Origin: Frigoribacterium sp. ACAM 257
Lineage (GTDB): Bacteria > Actinomycetota > Actinomycetes > Actinomycetales > Microbacteriaceae
Reading direction: 5' to 3'
Length of the DNA: 64,000 bases
Assembly (NCBI RefSeq): GCF_007954365.1
Contig: NZ_VOLO01000006.1
Location: forward strand, 1-64,000
Shown: in pieces, positions 25,350 to 33,819 of the stretch
Layout of the letters: the number at the start of each line of letters is the position of its first letter
Numbering within the stretch: position 1 is the first letter of the stretch
Notes under the pieces: generated by a model
The model's input: the letters and a program-made list of their open reading frames with translations, nothing else
Told to the model about the DNA's origin: nothing
The model's database searches: none
Made by a program: the position numbers and the translations under genes

Positions 25350-25355
25350 CAGAAT
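25350..25355 (+). promoter_or_regulatory. -10 hexamer CAGAAT for a leaderless start at 25362
   Basis: CAGAAT, 6 nt, then ATG; no ribosome site. Confidence 0.5.
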
Positions 25356-25361
25356 CGACGG

Positions 25362-25985
25362 ATGCCCCGCACCGTGGACCTCGACGACCGCCGCCGCATC
25401 GTCGGCGAAGCCGCCTGGCGAGTGCTGGTCCGCGACGGACCGACGGAGGTCTCCGTCCGCAAGGTCGCGGCCGAGGCAGGGCTGCCGCCCTCGTCGCTGC
25501 GCTACACCTTCCCGACGCAGGCGAGCGTGCGCGACGCCGCGGTCGCGCTGCTCGTGTCGCGGCTGCGCGAGCGCGTCGACCGAGCGGCGTCGGCGAGCGG
25601 CGGGCACGACGCGGCCCGGGCCGTGCTGCTCGAGCTGCTCCCCCTCGACGACGAACGCCGCGCCGAGATGGAGGTGACCGTCGCGTTCGCCGCCCTCGCC
25701 CTCACCGACGCCTCGCTCCGCACGGCGCACGAGCAGACGCACGCGGCTGTGCGCGACGTCTGCGCGCTCGCGCTGGCGCATCTCGACGCCCCTGCGTCGG
25801 CACGCGCGGCCGGCGCGACCAGCACCCCCGGCGCCCCCCGGCTGGCCGACGTCGACGTCGAGCTCACCCATGCCGTCGTGGACGGCCTGGCCCTGCACCT
25901 GCTCGCCCAGGCGGTCGGGACCGACGCCTCCTGGGCGGTCACCGCTCTCGATGCGCATCTCGCACTGCTGGCACGGCGCCCCTGA
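25362..25985 (+). CDS. TetR-family regulator of the SMR pair
   Basis: A 207-residue regulator. The DNA-binding part is VSVRKVAAEAGLPPSSLRYTF near residues 30-50. The C-terminal ligand domain is helical and carries an Ala/Gly-rich loop at about residues 148-160. It diverges from the SMR genes with a long palindrome between, so it is likely the repressor of the exporter and responds to the exported cation. The start is leaderless-type. Confidence 0.9.
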   Translation: MPRTVDLDDRRRIVGEAAWRVLVRDGPTEVSVRKVAAEAGLPPSSLRYTFPTQASVRDAAVALLVSRLRERVDRAASASGGHDAARAVLLELLPLDDERRAEMEVTVAFAALALTDASLRTAHEQTHAAVRDVCALALAHLDAPASARAAGATSTPGAPRLADVDVELTHAVVDGLALHLLAQAVGTDASWAVTALDAHLALLARRP

Positions 25986-25989
25986 CGCA

Positions 25990-26053
25990 TCGCACCGGGT
26001 TTCGTACACTGCACCGCGTCTAGACCTGGTGCAGTGTCCGAAACCCGGTGCGA
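25990..26053. repeat. long hairpin after the TetR gene (family C)
   Basis: Arms of 26 nt (25990-26015 and 26028-26053, one mismatch) pair around a 12-nt loop that includes TCTAGA. It starts 5 bp after the TetR stop and is probably its terminator. The flank CGACGTGATGC is shared, in inverse orientation, with the family B palindromes. Confidence 0.85.
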
Positions 26054-26150
26054 CGTGATGCGGCCGCGCTGACGGCCAGCCCGGCGCCCACAGGAGGTGC
26101 GGCTCGCGTCCGCGAGACGGGGTCCGCCCGCCCATCGCAGCCGCCCGGCC

Positions 26151-26222
26151 GCTCGCACCCGTCGAAGCCGCGCACACCCCTCGGCGCGCGCGAGGGTGTG
26201 CGCGGGCCCTAGGGGTCCGAGC
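26151..26222. repeat. extragenic palindrome, family A copy 4
   Basis: Arms 26151-26183 and 26191-26222 pair with mismatches. The core GCCGCGCACACCC matches the other family A copies. It lies between convergent genes. Confidence 0.8.
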
Positions 26223-26254
26223 GGGAGCGCGCCGGCCAACCGACGCCCGCTCAC

Positions 26255-26290
26255 GCACGAACGCCCCGCGCAGAGCGAGGGCGTTCGTGC
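26255..26290 (-). terminator. hairpin terminator of the second alcohol dehydrogenase
   Basis: A perfect 12-bp stem (26255-26266 with 26279-26290, GCACGAACGCCC) lies 17 bp past the dehydrogenase stop. Confidence 0.75.
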
Positions 26291-26306
26291 GACTGGCGGG
26301 TGCGAC

Positions 26307-27353
26307 CTACGCGAACGTCGCCGCGTCGATCACGAAGCGGTAGCGCACGTCCGACTTGAGCACGCGGTCGTAGGCCTCGTTGATCTGGTCGGCGCTGATC
26401 AGCTCCGTCTCGGGCAGGATGCCGTGCTCGGCGCAGAAGTCGAGCATCTCCTGGGTCTCGCGGATGCCGCCGATGGCCGAGCCGGCCCAGCTGCGGCGAG
26501 CCGGGATCAGCGCGAACGCGGGCACCTCGAGGGGCTCCGAGGGGGCACCGACGTTGACGAGGGTGCCGTCGACGGCGAGCAGGCCGAGGTAGGCGCCCAT
26601 GTCGATCTTGGCCGACACGGTGTTGACGATCAGGTCGAACGAGTTCGCCAGGTCGGTGAAGGTCTGCTCCTCGCTGGTCGCGTAGTGCGCCTTCGCGCCG
26701 AAGCGCAGCGAGTCCTCCTTCTTGGAGGTGGTCTGCGACAGCACGGTCACGTCGGCGCCGAGCGCCGCGGCGATCTTGACGCCCATGTGGCCGAGGCCGC
26801 CCATGCCGACGATGGCGACCTTGGTGCCCTCGGTCACGCCCCAGTGGTGCAGCGGCGAGTACAGCGTGATGCCGGCGCAGAGCAGCGGCGCGACCTTGTC
26901 GTAGTCGAGCGACTCAGGGACGCGCAGCACGAAGTCCTCCGTGACGACGACGGCCTGCGAGTAGCCGCCCTGGGTGACGGTGCCGTCGGCCGGGTCGACG
27001 CTCGTGTAGGTGCCGGTGTTGCCCTTGGCGCAGTACTGCTCGTCGCCGCGCTCGCAGTACTCGCACTCGCCGCACGAGTTGACCATGCAGCCGACGCCGA
27101 CGCGGTCGCCGACCTTGTGCTTCGTGACCTCGGAGCCGACCTCCGAGACGGTGCCGACGATCTCGTGGCCGACGACCTGCGGGTACTGGATCTCGCCCCA
27201 CTCGCCGCGGACGGTGTGGATGTCGCTGTGGCAGATGCCGGCGTAGGCGATGTCGATCATGACGTCCTTCGGGCCGACGTCGCGGCGCTCGATGGTCGTC
27301 GGGACGAGGGGCTCGGTGGCGGACGGTGCCGCGTAGGCCTTGACGGTGCGCAT
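26307..27353 (-). CDS. NAD(P)-dependent zinc alcohol dehydrogenase (YahK/CAD-like)
   Basis: A 348-residue medium-chain dehydrogenase of the cinnamyl-alcohol/aldehyde reductase branch. The catalytic-zinc motif is GICHSDIH, then GHEIVG. The structural zinc loop is [15 protein letters not shown]. The cofactor motif GMGGLGHMG is near residue 188, and the C-terminus is DVRYRFVID, typical of YahK-like aldehyde reductases. AGGAG lies before ATG 27353. It probably reduces broad-range aldehydes with NADPH. The 5' leader region is purine-rich and may be long. Confidence 0.93.
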   Translation of the reverse strand: MRTVKAYAAPSATEPLVPTTIERRDVGPKDVMIDIAYAGICHSDIHTVRGEWGEIQYPQVVGHEIVGTVSEVGSEVTKHKVGDRVGVGCMVNSCGECEYCERGDEQYCAKGNTGTYTSVDPADGTVTQGGYSQAVVVTEDFVLRVPESLDYDKVAPLLCAGITLYSPLHHWGVTEGTKVAIVGMGGLGHMGVKIAAALGADVTVLSQTTSKKEDSLRFGAKAHYATSEEQTFTDLANSFDLIVNTVSAKIDMGAYLGLLAVDGTLVNVGAPSEPLEVPAFALIPARRSWAGSAIGGIRETQEMLDFCAEHGILPETELISADQINEAYDRVLKSDVRYRFVIDAATFA

Positions 27354-27753
27354 GTGTGCTCCTGTGTTCGTGTGGTGATGTCGGGGAAGTGGAGAAGAAG
27401 AGGGGGAAGAGAAGGAGGCGCGGGCCCGACCGCGGGAGAGGGCCGACCCCGTCGAGCAGCAGCGCTCCGAGGACACCCGCGTTCCACGCTACGCACACGC
27501 CCTGAGGGCTGACAGGCACTGTCAGGACACCCCTCGCGCCCGCGATCCGCCGCGAAAGCGACGAACCTCCGCGATCTTCCCCGCCGCTTCGTCGCTTTCG
27601 CGTCGGCACGGCACGGCACGGCACCGCCCGGCACCGCACGCGCGAGTGAACACCGGATGTCCCCCGAGCGGACTCCAGGTGTCATTTGCATGAACTGCAA
27701 CCTTGTGTTCAGCTATGAGTTCGCCCACAAGGCCGTGGACGAGGAAGGCCGAG
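27354..27753. other. 400-bp divergent spacer with hairpin and GGCAC repeats
   Basis: No gene is supported. On the dehydrogenase side is a purine-rich leader. In the middle is a perfect 15-bp inverted repeat (27551-27565 with 27588-27602, CGCGAAAGCGACGAA), then about four head-to-tail GGCAC units from 27605, and TTGCA-TGAAC-TGCAA (27686-27700), a possible operator of glpT. TATGAG at 27714 may be its -10 region. Confidence 0.55.
27551..27602. repeat. 15-bp inverted repeat with 22-nt spacer
   Basis: The arms are perfect copies. It lies between divergent genes rather than after a gene end, so it is not an obvious terminator. Confidence 0.75.
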
Positions 27754-29187
27754 ATGACCACTGATCACCGCACCCCCCGCGCCCCCGCCGAGACGTCGTC
27801 ACGTCGAGGGCTGACCGCGTTCCTCGCGGCCCCGCCGCCCGCTCCTCGTCTCGACGACGCGACCGTCGCGCGTCGTTACCCGCGCCTCCGGCTGCAGGTG
27901 TTCCTGGGCATCTTCATCGGCTACGCCGCCTACTACCTGATCCGCAACAACGTGCCGCTCGTGTCGACGATCCTCAAGGACGAGAACGGCTTCAGCACCG
28001 TCGGCCTCGGCGTCATCACCAACGGCGTACTGCTCGCCTACGGCTTCAGCAAGTTCCTCAGCGCGATCGTCAGCGACAAGAGCAGCGCCCGGTTCTTCCT
28101 GCCGATCGGCCTCGCGCTGTCGGCCCTCGCGAACCTGTTCATCGCCTTCGTCCCCGCGGTGGGCGCCTCCGTCGCGTTCTTCGCCGTGGTGATGATCTTC
28201 AACGGGTTCTTCCAGGGCATGGGCTGGCCGCCCAGCGGGCGCACCCTGGTGCACTGGTTCTCGACCTCCGAGCGCGGCGGCAAGACCGCGATCTGGAACG
28301 TCGCGCACAACGTGGGAGGCGCGGGTGCCGGAGGCCTCGCCGGCGTCGCGCTCGCGTCGTTCGGCACCTGGCAGAGCGTGTTCTGGTTCCCCGCGGTCGT
28401 CTGCCTCGTCATCGCGGTCGTCGCGCTGGTGCTGCTGCGCGACACCCCCGAGTCCGAGGGCCTGCCGCCCATCGAGGAGTACCGGAACGACCCGGCCCCC
28501 GTCGAGACCGACGCCGCCGACGAGGGCGCCTCGACCTGGTCGACGATCCGCCGCTACGTGCTCACGAACCGCACCATGGTGAACCTGGCCCTGGCCAACG
28601 TGTTCGTCTACACGCTGCGCTACGGGGTGCTCGTCTGGGCGCCCGTCTACCTGTCGGAGGTGCGCGGCGCGAGCCTCGGCGAGGGCATAGCAGGCTTCTC
28701 GCTGTTCGAGCTGGCCGGGATCCCCGGCACCCTGCTCTGCGGCTACATCAGCGACAAGGTGTTCAAGGGACGCCGCTCCCCCACGGGCATCCTCTTCATG
28801 AGCGCGGTCGGCGTGGCTGTCGCCATCTACTGGCTGTCGCCCGTCGAGGGCCCGCTGTGGATCTCGCTCGCGATGCTCGTGGCGATCGGCGGGCTGATCT
28901 ACGGCCCGGTCATGCTGATCGGCCTGCAGGCGCTCGACCTCAGCCCGCGCTCGGTCGCCGGCACCGCGGCAGGGTTCACGGGGCTGTTCGGCTACGTGCT
29001 CGGCGCGACCCTCGCCTCCACCGGCATCGGCCTGGCCGTGCACGCCTTCGGCTGGGACGTCACCTTCGTGTTGATCCTCGCCTGCGTGGTGCTCGCGATC
29101 GTGCTGCTGGCGATCGTCGGCCGCGACGAGCGCGCGCTCAACGAGCGCAAGCGCGCCCGTGACGCCGAGGAGGCGGCGGCCCGCTAG
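27754..29187 (+). CDS. glpT: glycerol-3-phosphate transporter
   Basis: A 477-residue 12-helix MFS carrier of the organophosphate:phosphate antiporter family. Recalled similarity to GlpT is strong along its length: RLRLQVFLGIFIGYAAYYL, GFFQGMGWPPSGRTLVHWF, WNVAHNVGG, GLPPIEEYRND, and YGPVMLIGLQALDLSPRS. Arginines of the substrate site are present (YYLIRN and VYTLRYG) with the conserved His in AHN. GAGGAAGG precedes ATG 27754. It should import glycerol-3-phosphate (or a close organophosphate) in exchange for phosphate. The gene is alone; no glp metabolic genes are nearby. Confidence 0.92.
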   Translation: MTTDHRTPRAPAETSSRRGLTAFLAAPPPAPRLDDATVARRYPRLRLQVFLGIFIGYAAYYLIRNNVPLVSTILKDENGFSTVGLGVITNGVLLAYGFSKFLSAIVSDKSSARFFLPIGLALSALANLFIAFVPAVGASVAFFAVVMIFNGFFQGMGWPPSGRTLVHWFSTSERGGKTAIWNVAHNVGGAGAGGLAGVALASFGTWQSVFWFPAVVCLVIAVVALVLLRDTPESEGLPPIEEYRNDPAPVETDAADEGASTWSTIRRYVLTNRTMVNLALANVFVYTLRYGVLVWAPVYLSEVRGASLGEGIAGFSLFELAGIPGTLLCGYISDKVFKGRRSPTGILFMSAVGVAVAIYWLSPVEGPLWISLAMLVAIGGLIYGPVMLIGLQALDLSPRSVAGTAAGFTGLFGYVLGATLASTGIGLAVHAFGWDVTFVLILACVVLAIVLLAIVGRDERALNERKRARDAEEAAAR

Positions 29188-29240
29188 CCGGGACCGCCTG
29201 CGCTCGTCGCCCGCGCACCTCCCCGAGAGCGACCGCGTCG

Positions 29241-29304
29241 GCACCCTCAGGACCCGCGCGCACCCTCGCTCGCGCGCACGGGTGCACGCGGCTCTGAGGG
29301 GTGC
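29241..29304. repeat. extragenic palindrome, family A copy 5, overlapping a gene end
   Basis: Arms 29241-29265 and 29280-29304 pair around a 14-nt loop, with core GGACCCGCGCGCACCC. Unlike the other copies it overlaps a coding end: it supplies the last 19 codons of the VanZ-family gene. Confidence 0.8.
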
Positions 29305-29867
29305 GGACGCGGTGCGGGCGTCCGCACGACGAGCAGCACCGCCCGCCAGAGCAGCGCGCCGGCGACGGCTCCGGCGGTGTTGGCGATCACGTCGTCGATG
29401 TCGGTCGCGCGGTTGCCGCCGATCGACAGGTGCAGCGCCAGCTGCAGCAGCTCGACCGACACGCTCGCGAGCAGCGCGAGCGCGCCCACCTGAACGATGC
29501 CGCGCAGACGACGTCGGGGCGTCTCCCCGCGACCGGCCCGCGCCCGCCCCGTCAGGTACGCGCCGAGCGGCACGGTCATCACGATGTTCAGCCAGAACGA
29601 TCGGAGGTGCAGCGAGCTGAGCGGATCGAGGTTCATCATCGGGCGCCACGGCGAGTCAGGCGGGGCGTCGAGGTCGATCACGAACGGGAAGAACGTGACC
29701 GCGACCAACGCCCCGAGGTAGGCGACCAAAGAGGTCCGCCAGAGGATCGTCCCGAGGCCTGCCCCGGTGCGCCGCGAGCGCAGCTCGACGAGCACGACGG
29801 CGACGATCGTCACGGGGACGACGGAGGCGAGCGCCGGGACGACGACGTGCCAAGAGGAGTCGGGCAT
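29247..29867 (-). CDS. VanZ-family membrane protein
   Basis: A 206-residue protein with four to five membrane helices. The VanZ-like features are the VTFFPF helix, NIVMTVPLGAYL, SVELLQLALHLSIGGNRATDIDDVIANTAG and a final helix. Members are linked to glycopeptide or lipid phosphate handling, but most are uncharacterised. GAAAGGA precedes ATG 29867. The C-terminal 20 or so residues (PRPHPSEPRAPV) are encoded by a family A palindrome and are probably a later addition. Confidence 0.88.
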   Translation of the reverse strand: MPDSSWHVVVPALASVVPVTIVAVVLVELRSRRTGAGLGTILWRTSLVAYLGALVAVTFFPFVIDLDAPPDSPWRPMMNLDPLSSLHLRSFWLNIVMTVPLGAYLTGRARAGRGETPRRRLRGIVQVGALALLASVSVELLQLALHLSIGGNRATDIDDVIANTAGAVAGALLWRAVLLVVRTPAPRPHPSEPRAPVRASEGARGS

Positions 29868-29924
29868 GGAGTCCTTTCTTCGGCAGCAAGTCTCACGGCC
29901 CGCCGCCGCCGCCGCTTCGCCCCC

Positions 29925-30010
29925 AGGGCTGAATCCCCGGGGCTGGTCTCCGGGGCCGGCCTCCGGGGCTGGACCCCCAGGGCGGGAGTCCCCGGGGCCG
30001 GATCCGCCGC
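29925..30010. repeat. short degenerate CCCCGGGGCTGG repeats
   Basis: Five to six degenerate units near CCCCGGGGCTGGTCT, about 15-17 bp each, run between the VanZ start and the next gene. They form a very GC-rich, self-complementary tract. Confidence 0.6.
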
Positions 30011-30029
30011 GCCTGTGTAGACAGTCCAC

Positions 30030-30221
30030 ATGAAGATGAACACGCGCTTCGGGCGCATCATGTACGGCATCAGCCTCGTCGTCAGCGTCGGGATAATCGC
30101 CGTCGTGTGGCTCGTGATCCAGCCCGGCGTCGTGTTCTCGGTCCTCTTCACGCTCTTCGTGCTGGCCATCGACGTCTACAACGGCCGCAAGGCCTTCGGC
30201 GTCTCGCCCGAGCCTCGCTGA
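30030..30221 (+). CDS. small two-helix membrane protein, 63 residues
   Basis: After a short basic N-terminus come two membrane helices (MYGISLVVSVGIIAVVWLVI and VVFSVLFTLFVLAIDVY). A hexamer TAGACA lies 6 nt before ATG 30030, compatible with leaderless transcription. No family is recognised, but it resembles small actinobacterial membrane proteins of unknown role. Confidence 0.65.
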   Translation: MKMNTRFGRIMYGISLVVSVGIIAVVWLVIQPGVVFSVLFTLFVLAIDVYNGRKAFGVSPEPR

Positions 30222-30525
30222 CCGCCGGGACGCGCCCGAGTCGCGCCGACTGTCGGCCCGGCCGCGGGACCGGCCGCGGGTCCGGATCCGCACATGCCGA
30301 CCGGGAGGGCTGCAATACGGGTTCTTCCCTGCATTGCAGACCTCGCCACGCCTCACCGGTCGGGTTCTGCGGGCGCACGGTGACGGCGGCCGCAACGGCA
30401 ACGGCAACGGCAACGGCACCGCAAGCGGACGGGACCGGAGGAGGCGCCGCTCGCCCCGCCCCCGGGCCCGACCCGGCGCGCCCCTCGCACCCGCGGCCGG
30501 CGCATCCCACGATGGAACAGTCCCC
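30222..30525. other. spacer without a supported gene
   Basis: This 304-bp spacer holds a duplicated GGCCGCGGG motif, a 7-bp inverted repeat CTGCAAT...ATTGCAG (30310-30339) and an in-phase run of four to five CAACGG hexamers (about 30392-30417). No start signals with coding support. Confidence 0.5.
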
Positions 30526-31164
30526 GTGACAGATCTGACCACCCCGAAGGAGCTGGGCGTGAGCGCACTCGAGCACCAGGCCTCCCTGGCCGGAGAGGCC
30601 GATGTCGACGCGCCGGTCGCAGGCCCAGCCGCGAGTCGACCCCACCGCCCCTCCTGGGAGCTGCTCCTCTGGCTCCTCTCCGCCGCCCTCGTCGCGACCG
30701 GAGCAGCCCTGCTGTGGCAGTCGAGCGCGAACGGCTCGTTCGACACGGGGCTCACTTCGTCGACACTCGAGGTGGACCCCGAGACGGGCCACATGATCTC
30801 CTGTGAGACGGACGCCGGCCCTTGCCCGTGGACCCTCGCGACGGGCAGCCTCGCCTACGCCCTCGCGCTCCCCGCCCTGGGCTCGGGCACGACCGGACTC
30901 CTGCTCGGCATCGCCCTCCGAGCCCGCCGAGCGACCTCGCAGCTGCAGCTGCAGCGGCTCGCTCAGCCACAGCCGCACCCCCAGCGCGACGAACGCCGAG
31001 CACCCCCGCAGGAGGCGCCCGCCCAGCCAGGACGACCACCCCAGCCCCGGGACGCCCACGCGACACCGCCCTCGGCACGCTCCCTGCGGGACGGGACCGC
31101 CGCCTCCTTCGCCCCCTTCATGCCGCCCGGGCAGCAGCCCGACGACGACCCCGCACGCCGATGA
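30526..31164 (+). CDS. two-helix membrane protein, unknown function
   Basis: A 212-residue protein from GTG 30526, the first start in frame that avoids a low-complexity upstream extension. A cytoplasmic N-terminus is followed by a membrane helix (LLLWLLSAALVATGAALLW), an extracytoplasmic segment with two cysteines (ISCETDAGPCPW), a second helix (GSGTTGLLLGIAL) and a long Pro/Gln/Arg-rich tail. The Cys pair suggests a disulfide. It overlaps the next gene by 4 bp (ATGA). The start is uncertain. Confidence 0.6.
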   Translation: MTDLTTPKELGVSALEHQASLAGEADVDAPVAGPAASRPHRPSWELLLWLLSAALVATGAALLWQSSANGSFDTGLTSSTLEVDPETGHMISCETDAGPCPWTLATGSLAYALALPALGSGTTGLLLGIALRARRATSQLQLQRLAQPQPHPQRDERRAPPQEAPAQPGRPPQPRDAHATPPSARSLRDGTAASFAPFMPPGQQPDDDPARR

Positions 31165-31358
31165 AGCGCCGGTCCCGCGGGGTCGTGGTCGCAGTCGCCC
31201 TGGTCGAGCTGGCCGCCGGTCTCTTCCTGGTCGGAGTCGCCCTGCTCGAGCTGCACCGCGTGGTCAGTCTCGGCATCGTCCTGGTGCTCGTGATCGGTGC
31301 GGGACTCGTGGTCGCCGGGGTCCAGGCCCTCGCGAGGGGCCGGTCGCCACACGGCTGA
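31161..31358 (+). CDS. small two-helix membrane protein, 65 residues
   Basis: A basic N-terminus (KRRSRG) is followed by two membrane helices (VVVAVALVELAAGLFLVGVA and LGIVLVLVIGAGLVVAGV). It is translationally coupled to the preceding gene through ATGA, so the two membrane proteins probably work together. No family is recognised. Confidence 0.65.
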   Translation: MKRRSRGVVVAVALVELAAGLFLVGVALLELHRVVSLGIVLVLVIGAGLVVAGVQALARGRSPHG

Positions 31359-31359
31359 C

Positions 31360-31428
31360 CGCGAACGAGGTGACGCGTCGCAGGGGCCTGCCCCGAGCGG
31401 ACCCCTTCGACGTGTCACATGGTTCGCG
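31360..31428. terminator. imperfect long hairpin between convergent genes
   Basis: Arms of 27 nt (31360-31386 and 31402-31428) pair with about five mismatches. It separates the stop of the small membrane protein from that of the MarR gene and could terminate both. Confidence 0.65.
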
Positions 31429-31454
31429 AGTGCACCCGCGCACCCGAGCACGCG

Positions 31455-32024
31455 CTAGAGCGTGGCGCCCGTCGCGCGCGCAGCCGCGTGACGCGTCATC
31501 GAGCGGGCGAGCTCGGCCAGCGCGGTCGTCACGACAGCGAGCTCGGGTCGCGACGCGAGCCCGTCGAAGACCTCGAAGTAGTACCTGATCTCGCCCTCGA
31601 TCAGCGTGACGCCGGCAGGGGCGATCACGAGGACGCTGCTGCGCCGGTCGCTCGGGTGGGCCGCACGGTCGAGGAACCCGGCGTCGGTCATCCGGTCGAC
31701 GAGGCTCGTGACGGAGCCGGACGAGAGCTCGAGGTACGCCGCGAGCTCGCGCGGCGTGACGTCGGTGCCGCCGTGCACGAAGTACAGCGCACGGAGGTCC
31801 GAGACGCCGATGCCGTGGTCGTTCGCGACGATCTTCATCAGGGCCTCGGCGCGCATCTGCGCCGCGCCGAACGCCTGCATGAACCCGGTGACGGAGTCGG
31901 GGCCGACACCGGAGTCGTGGCCGGCGCCTCCGTCGAGGGAGGGCGCCGCGGCCGGGGTCGGGTCCGGTGCGGTGTTCGGTCGGGTCATGTGCCTAGGTCG
32001 GGTCGAGAGTGTCGGGGTGGTCAT
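31455..32024 (-). CDS. MarR-family regulator
   Basis: A 189-residue regulator. After a 45-residue Thr/Pro-rich N-terminus comes the winged helix-turn-helix (VTPRELAAYLELSSGSVTSLVDRM, then DRAAHPSDRRSSVLVI as the wing). AGGAG lies 6 nt before ATG 32024. Its promoter region has two inverted repeats, suggesting autoregulation. Targets are unknown. Confidence 0.9.
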   Translation of the reverse strand: MTTPTLSTRPRHMTRPNTAPDPTPAAAPSLDGGAGHDSGVGPDSVTGFMQAFGAAQMRAEALMKIVANDHGIGVSDLRALYFVHGGTDVTPRELAAYLELSSGSVTSLVDRMTDAGFLDRAAHPSDRRSSVLVIAPAGVTLIEGEIRYYFEVFDGLASRPELAVVTTALAELARSMTRHAAARATGATL

Positions 32025-32064
32025 GTTCGCTCCTGCGCTGAGATCGGCATCCGTGCCGACCATT

Positions 32065-32092
32065 AGATTAGCGAGAATCTCGATCGTCGAGA
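32065..32092. promoter_or_regulatory. two overlapping inverted repeats upstream of the MarR gene
   Basis: AGATT-N6-AATCT (32065-32080) and TCTCGA-TCG-TCGAGA (32078-32092) overlap by three bases. The first contains TAATCT on the minus strand, a good -10 candidate, so a bound regulator would block polymerase. Confidence 0.6.
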
Positions 32093-32235
32093 CACCCCCC
32101 GTTCGGTGCGGCGCAAAACGGATAGCCGAGGAGGCGCGAGGCCGTCGACCGCACCGCCTCGCGACGCGTGCGCGCACCCGCGGCCCTGCTCGACCGTCAC
32201 CCTCTCGACGGACGCGCCGCGCCTCCTCGCCGACC

Positions 32236-32241
32236 TACGGT
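32236..32241 (+). promoter_or_regulatory. -10 hexamer TACGGT for a leaderless start at 32248
   Basis: TACGGT, 6 nt, then ATG; no ribosome site. Confidence 0.6.
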
Positions 32242-32247
32242 CGAGGC

Positions 32248-32490
32248 ATGACCCGTCGACTGCGCACGCTCCTCCTCGTCGTGGGCGGGGTCGTGACCGC
32301 CGTCGGCGGGAGCCTCACGCTGCTCTACCTGTTCCAGCCGTGGAGGACGTGCTCGTACGACGACACCCCTTCTGCGTGCGCGATGCTCCCGGGCGACGCG
32401 GCCGTCCTGGCGCTGTCGGCGGTGGGCACGCTCGTCGGCGCGACCGTCCTGCTGGCCGGCCTCCTGAGCCCGAGGCTCGCGGCCGGCTGA
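32248..32490 (+). CDS. small two-helix membrane protein, 80 residues
   Basis: Two membrane helices (LLLVVGGVVTAVGGSLTLLY and VLALSAVGTLVGATVLLAGL) flank a short extracytoplasmic loop with two cysteines (RTCSYDDTPSACAM). The paired cysteines and topology echo the protein at 30526. No family is recognised. Confidence 0.65.
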   Translation: MTRRLRTLLLVVGGVVTAVGGSLTLLYLFQPWRTCSYDDTPSACAMLPGDAAVLALSAVGTLVGATVLLAGLLSPRLAAG

Positions 32491-32591
32491 CGGTCGGCCG
32501 GCCAGTCCGTCGCCGACGGGCCGTCGCGACGGCCCGCCCCCGACGAACCCGCCCGCCCCCAGGAGCGACCAGCTGGCGACGGAGACCGCGC

Positions 32592-33791
32592 TCAGGCCGA
32601 CCGGCGCCGCCCCGACCGCGCAGCGAAGGCGTCGAGCGCAGCGAGGATCTCGTTGGTCCGGTAGAGCTGGCCGCCGACGTGCTCCGTCTTGGACACGAGG
32701 ACGCCCGCCTCCTCGAGCCGTCGCAGGTGCGGGTAGGCGTTCTTGGGCTCGATGCCCATCTCGGCGGCGAGCACCTTCGGGTTGAGCACGGGCTGGCGCG
32801 CGACCACGTCGAGCGCCGTCCAGATGCCCGAGTCTCGGCGTGCACGGAGGCGCTCACGCCAGCCCTCTCGGATGCCCTGGATCTCGTCCACGAGCTGTCG
32901 GGCGTTGTGGACCGCCTCGAACGACGCCTCGGCGACGAGTCGGGTGATCGGGTCGAGGTCTCCTCGGCGGTACGCGGTCAGCGCGGCGTAGTAGCCGGCG
33001 GTGTCGCCGAGCAGGCCGGCGGAGACCGGCACGGTGACGTTCCGGGTCAGCTCGTTGGCCCGCAGCATGGACTGGAGCAGCGCGCGTCCCGTGCGACCGT
33101 TGCCGTCGGTGAACGGGTGGATGGTCTCGAACTGCGCGTGCGTGACGGTCACCTGGATCAGGCGCGGCACGTCGAGCCGGCGCGCGAAGGCGAGCACGTC
33201 GTCGATCAGATCGGGGATGCGCTCCCACCGTGGCCCGACGAAGTCGGCGCCCACGGGGCTGTCGGAGCGCGACCCGATCCAGACGGCCTCCTTCCGGAAC
33301 TGCCCCGCATCGTGCTGCGCGTCGTGCTCGAGCAGCACCTCGTGCATCGCGAGGACGGCTGCAGCATCCAGTTCGTCGGAGAGCTCGACGGCTCGACGCA
33401 TGGCTCGCGTGTTCGAGACGATCGCGGAGGCGTCCCGCCGGTTGCCTCCTCCTAGTTCTGCCGTGAGGATCTGGCGGGCACTGGCCGTGAGCTGCTCGAT
33501 CTGCGACGAGGCAGCAGCCTCGGACCGCAGCAACAAGGAGGCGAAGGGTGCGACGTCAGAGCCGAGCTCGGCATCGAAGACGGCCAGGGCTGTCGACGCC
33601 TCGTCGGCGAGAGCAGCGACTTCGGGGCTGACCACAGGCGAGAGGTCAGCGATGAGAGGCGGGACTGCCGCCTGATAGGTCGCGCGCGACGGGCCCTGCC
33701 GGGCAGCACGCGGCCCGAACGACGCCGAGCGACTCGTCCACTCGAGCGTCTCGTGGCCGATCGCGGGCCAGGATGCTTGTGATGTCGTCAC
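32592..33791 (-). CDS. Fic-family protein with C-terminal winged helix
   Basis: A 399-residue Fic enzyme, expected to transfer AMP (or another nucleotide) to a protein hydroxyl. The N-terminal inhibitory motif SSQIE (residues 95-99) is class II-like. The Fic core is HPFTDGNGRTGR at 225-236, with catalytic His225. The C-terminal 80 residues form a winged helix (PKVLAAEMGIEPKNAYPHLRRL), so it can probably bind DNA. The start GTG 33791 follows GAGGAGG. A 30-bp palindrome upstream suggests autoregulation. No antitoxin gene is adjacent; inhibition is likely internal. Confidence 0.92.
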   Translation of the reverse strand: MTTSQASWPAIGHETLEWTSRSASFGPRAARQGPSRATYQAAVPPLIADLSPVVSPEVAALADEASTALAVFDAELGSDVAPFASLLLRSEAAASSQIEQLTASARQILTAELGGGNRRDASAIVSNTRAMRRAVELSDELDAAAVLAMHEVLLEHDAQHDAGQFRKEAVWIGSRSDSPVGADFVGPRWERIPDLIDDVLAFARRLDVPRLIQVTVTHAQFETIHPFTDGNGRTGRALLQSMLRANELTRNVTVPVSAGLLGDTAGYYAALTAYRRGDLDPITRLVAEASFEAVHNARQLVDEIQGIREGWRERLRARRDSGIWTALDVVARQPVLNPKVLAAEMGIEPKNAYPHLRRLEEAGVLVSKTEHVGGQLYRTNEILAALDAFAARSGRRRSA

Positions 33792-33819
33792 CGCGCCTCC
33801 TCAGTCTGAGCTCAGCCAT

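Noticed and set aside
29925-30420. Possible CRISPR-like array in the repeat-rich spacer
   Set aside because: Units are short, degenerate and contiguous, without spacers of regular length, and no cas genes are present.
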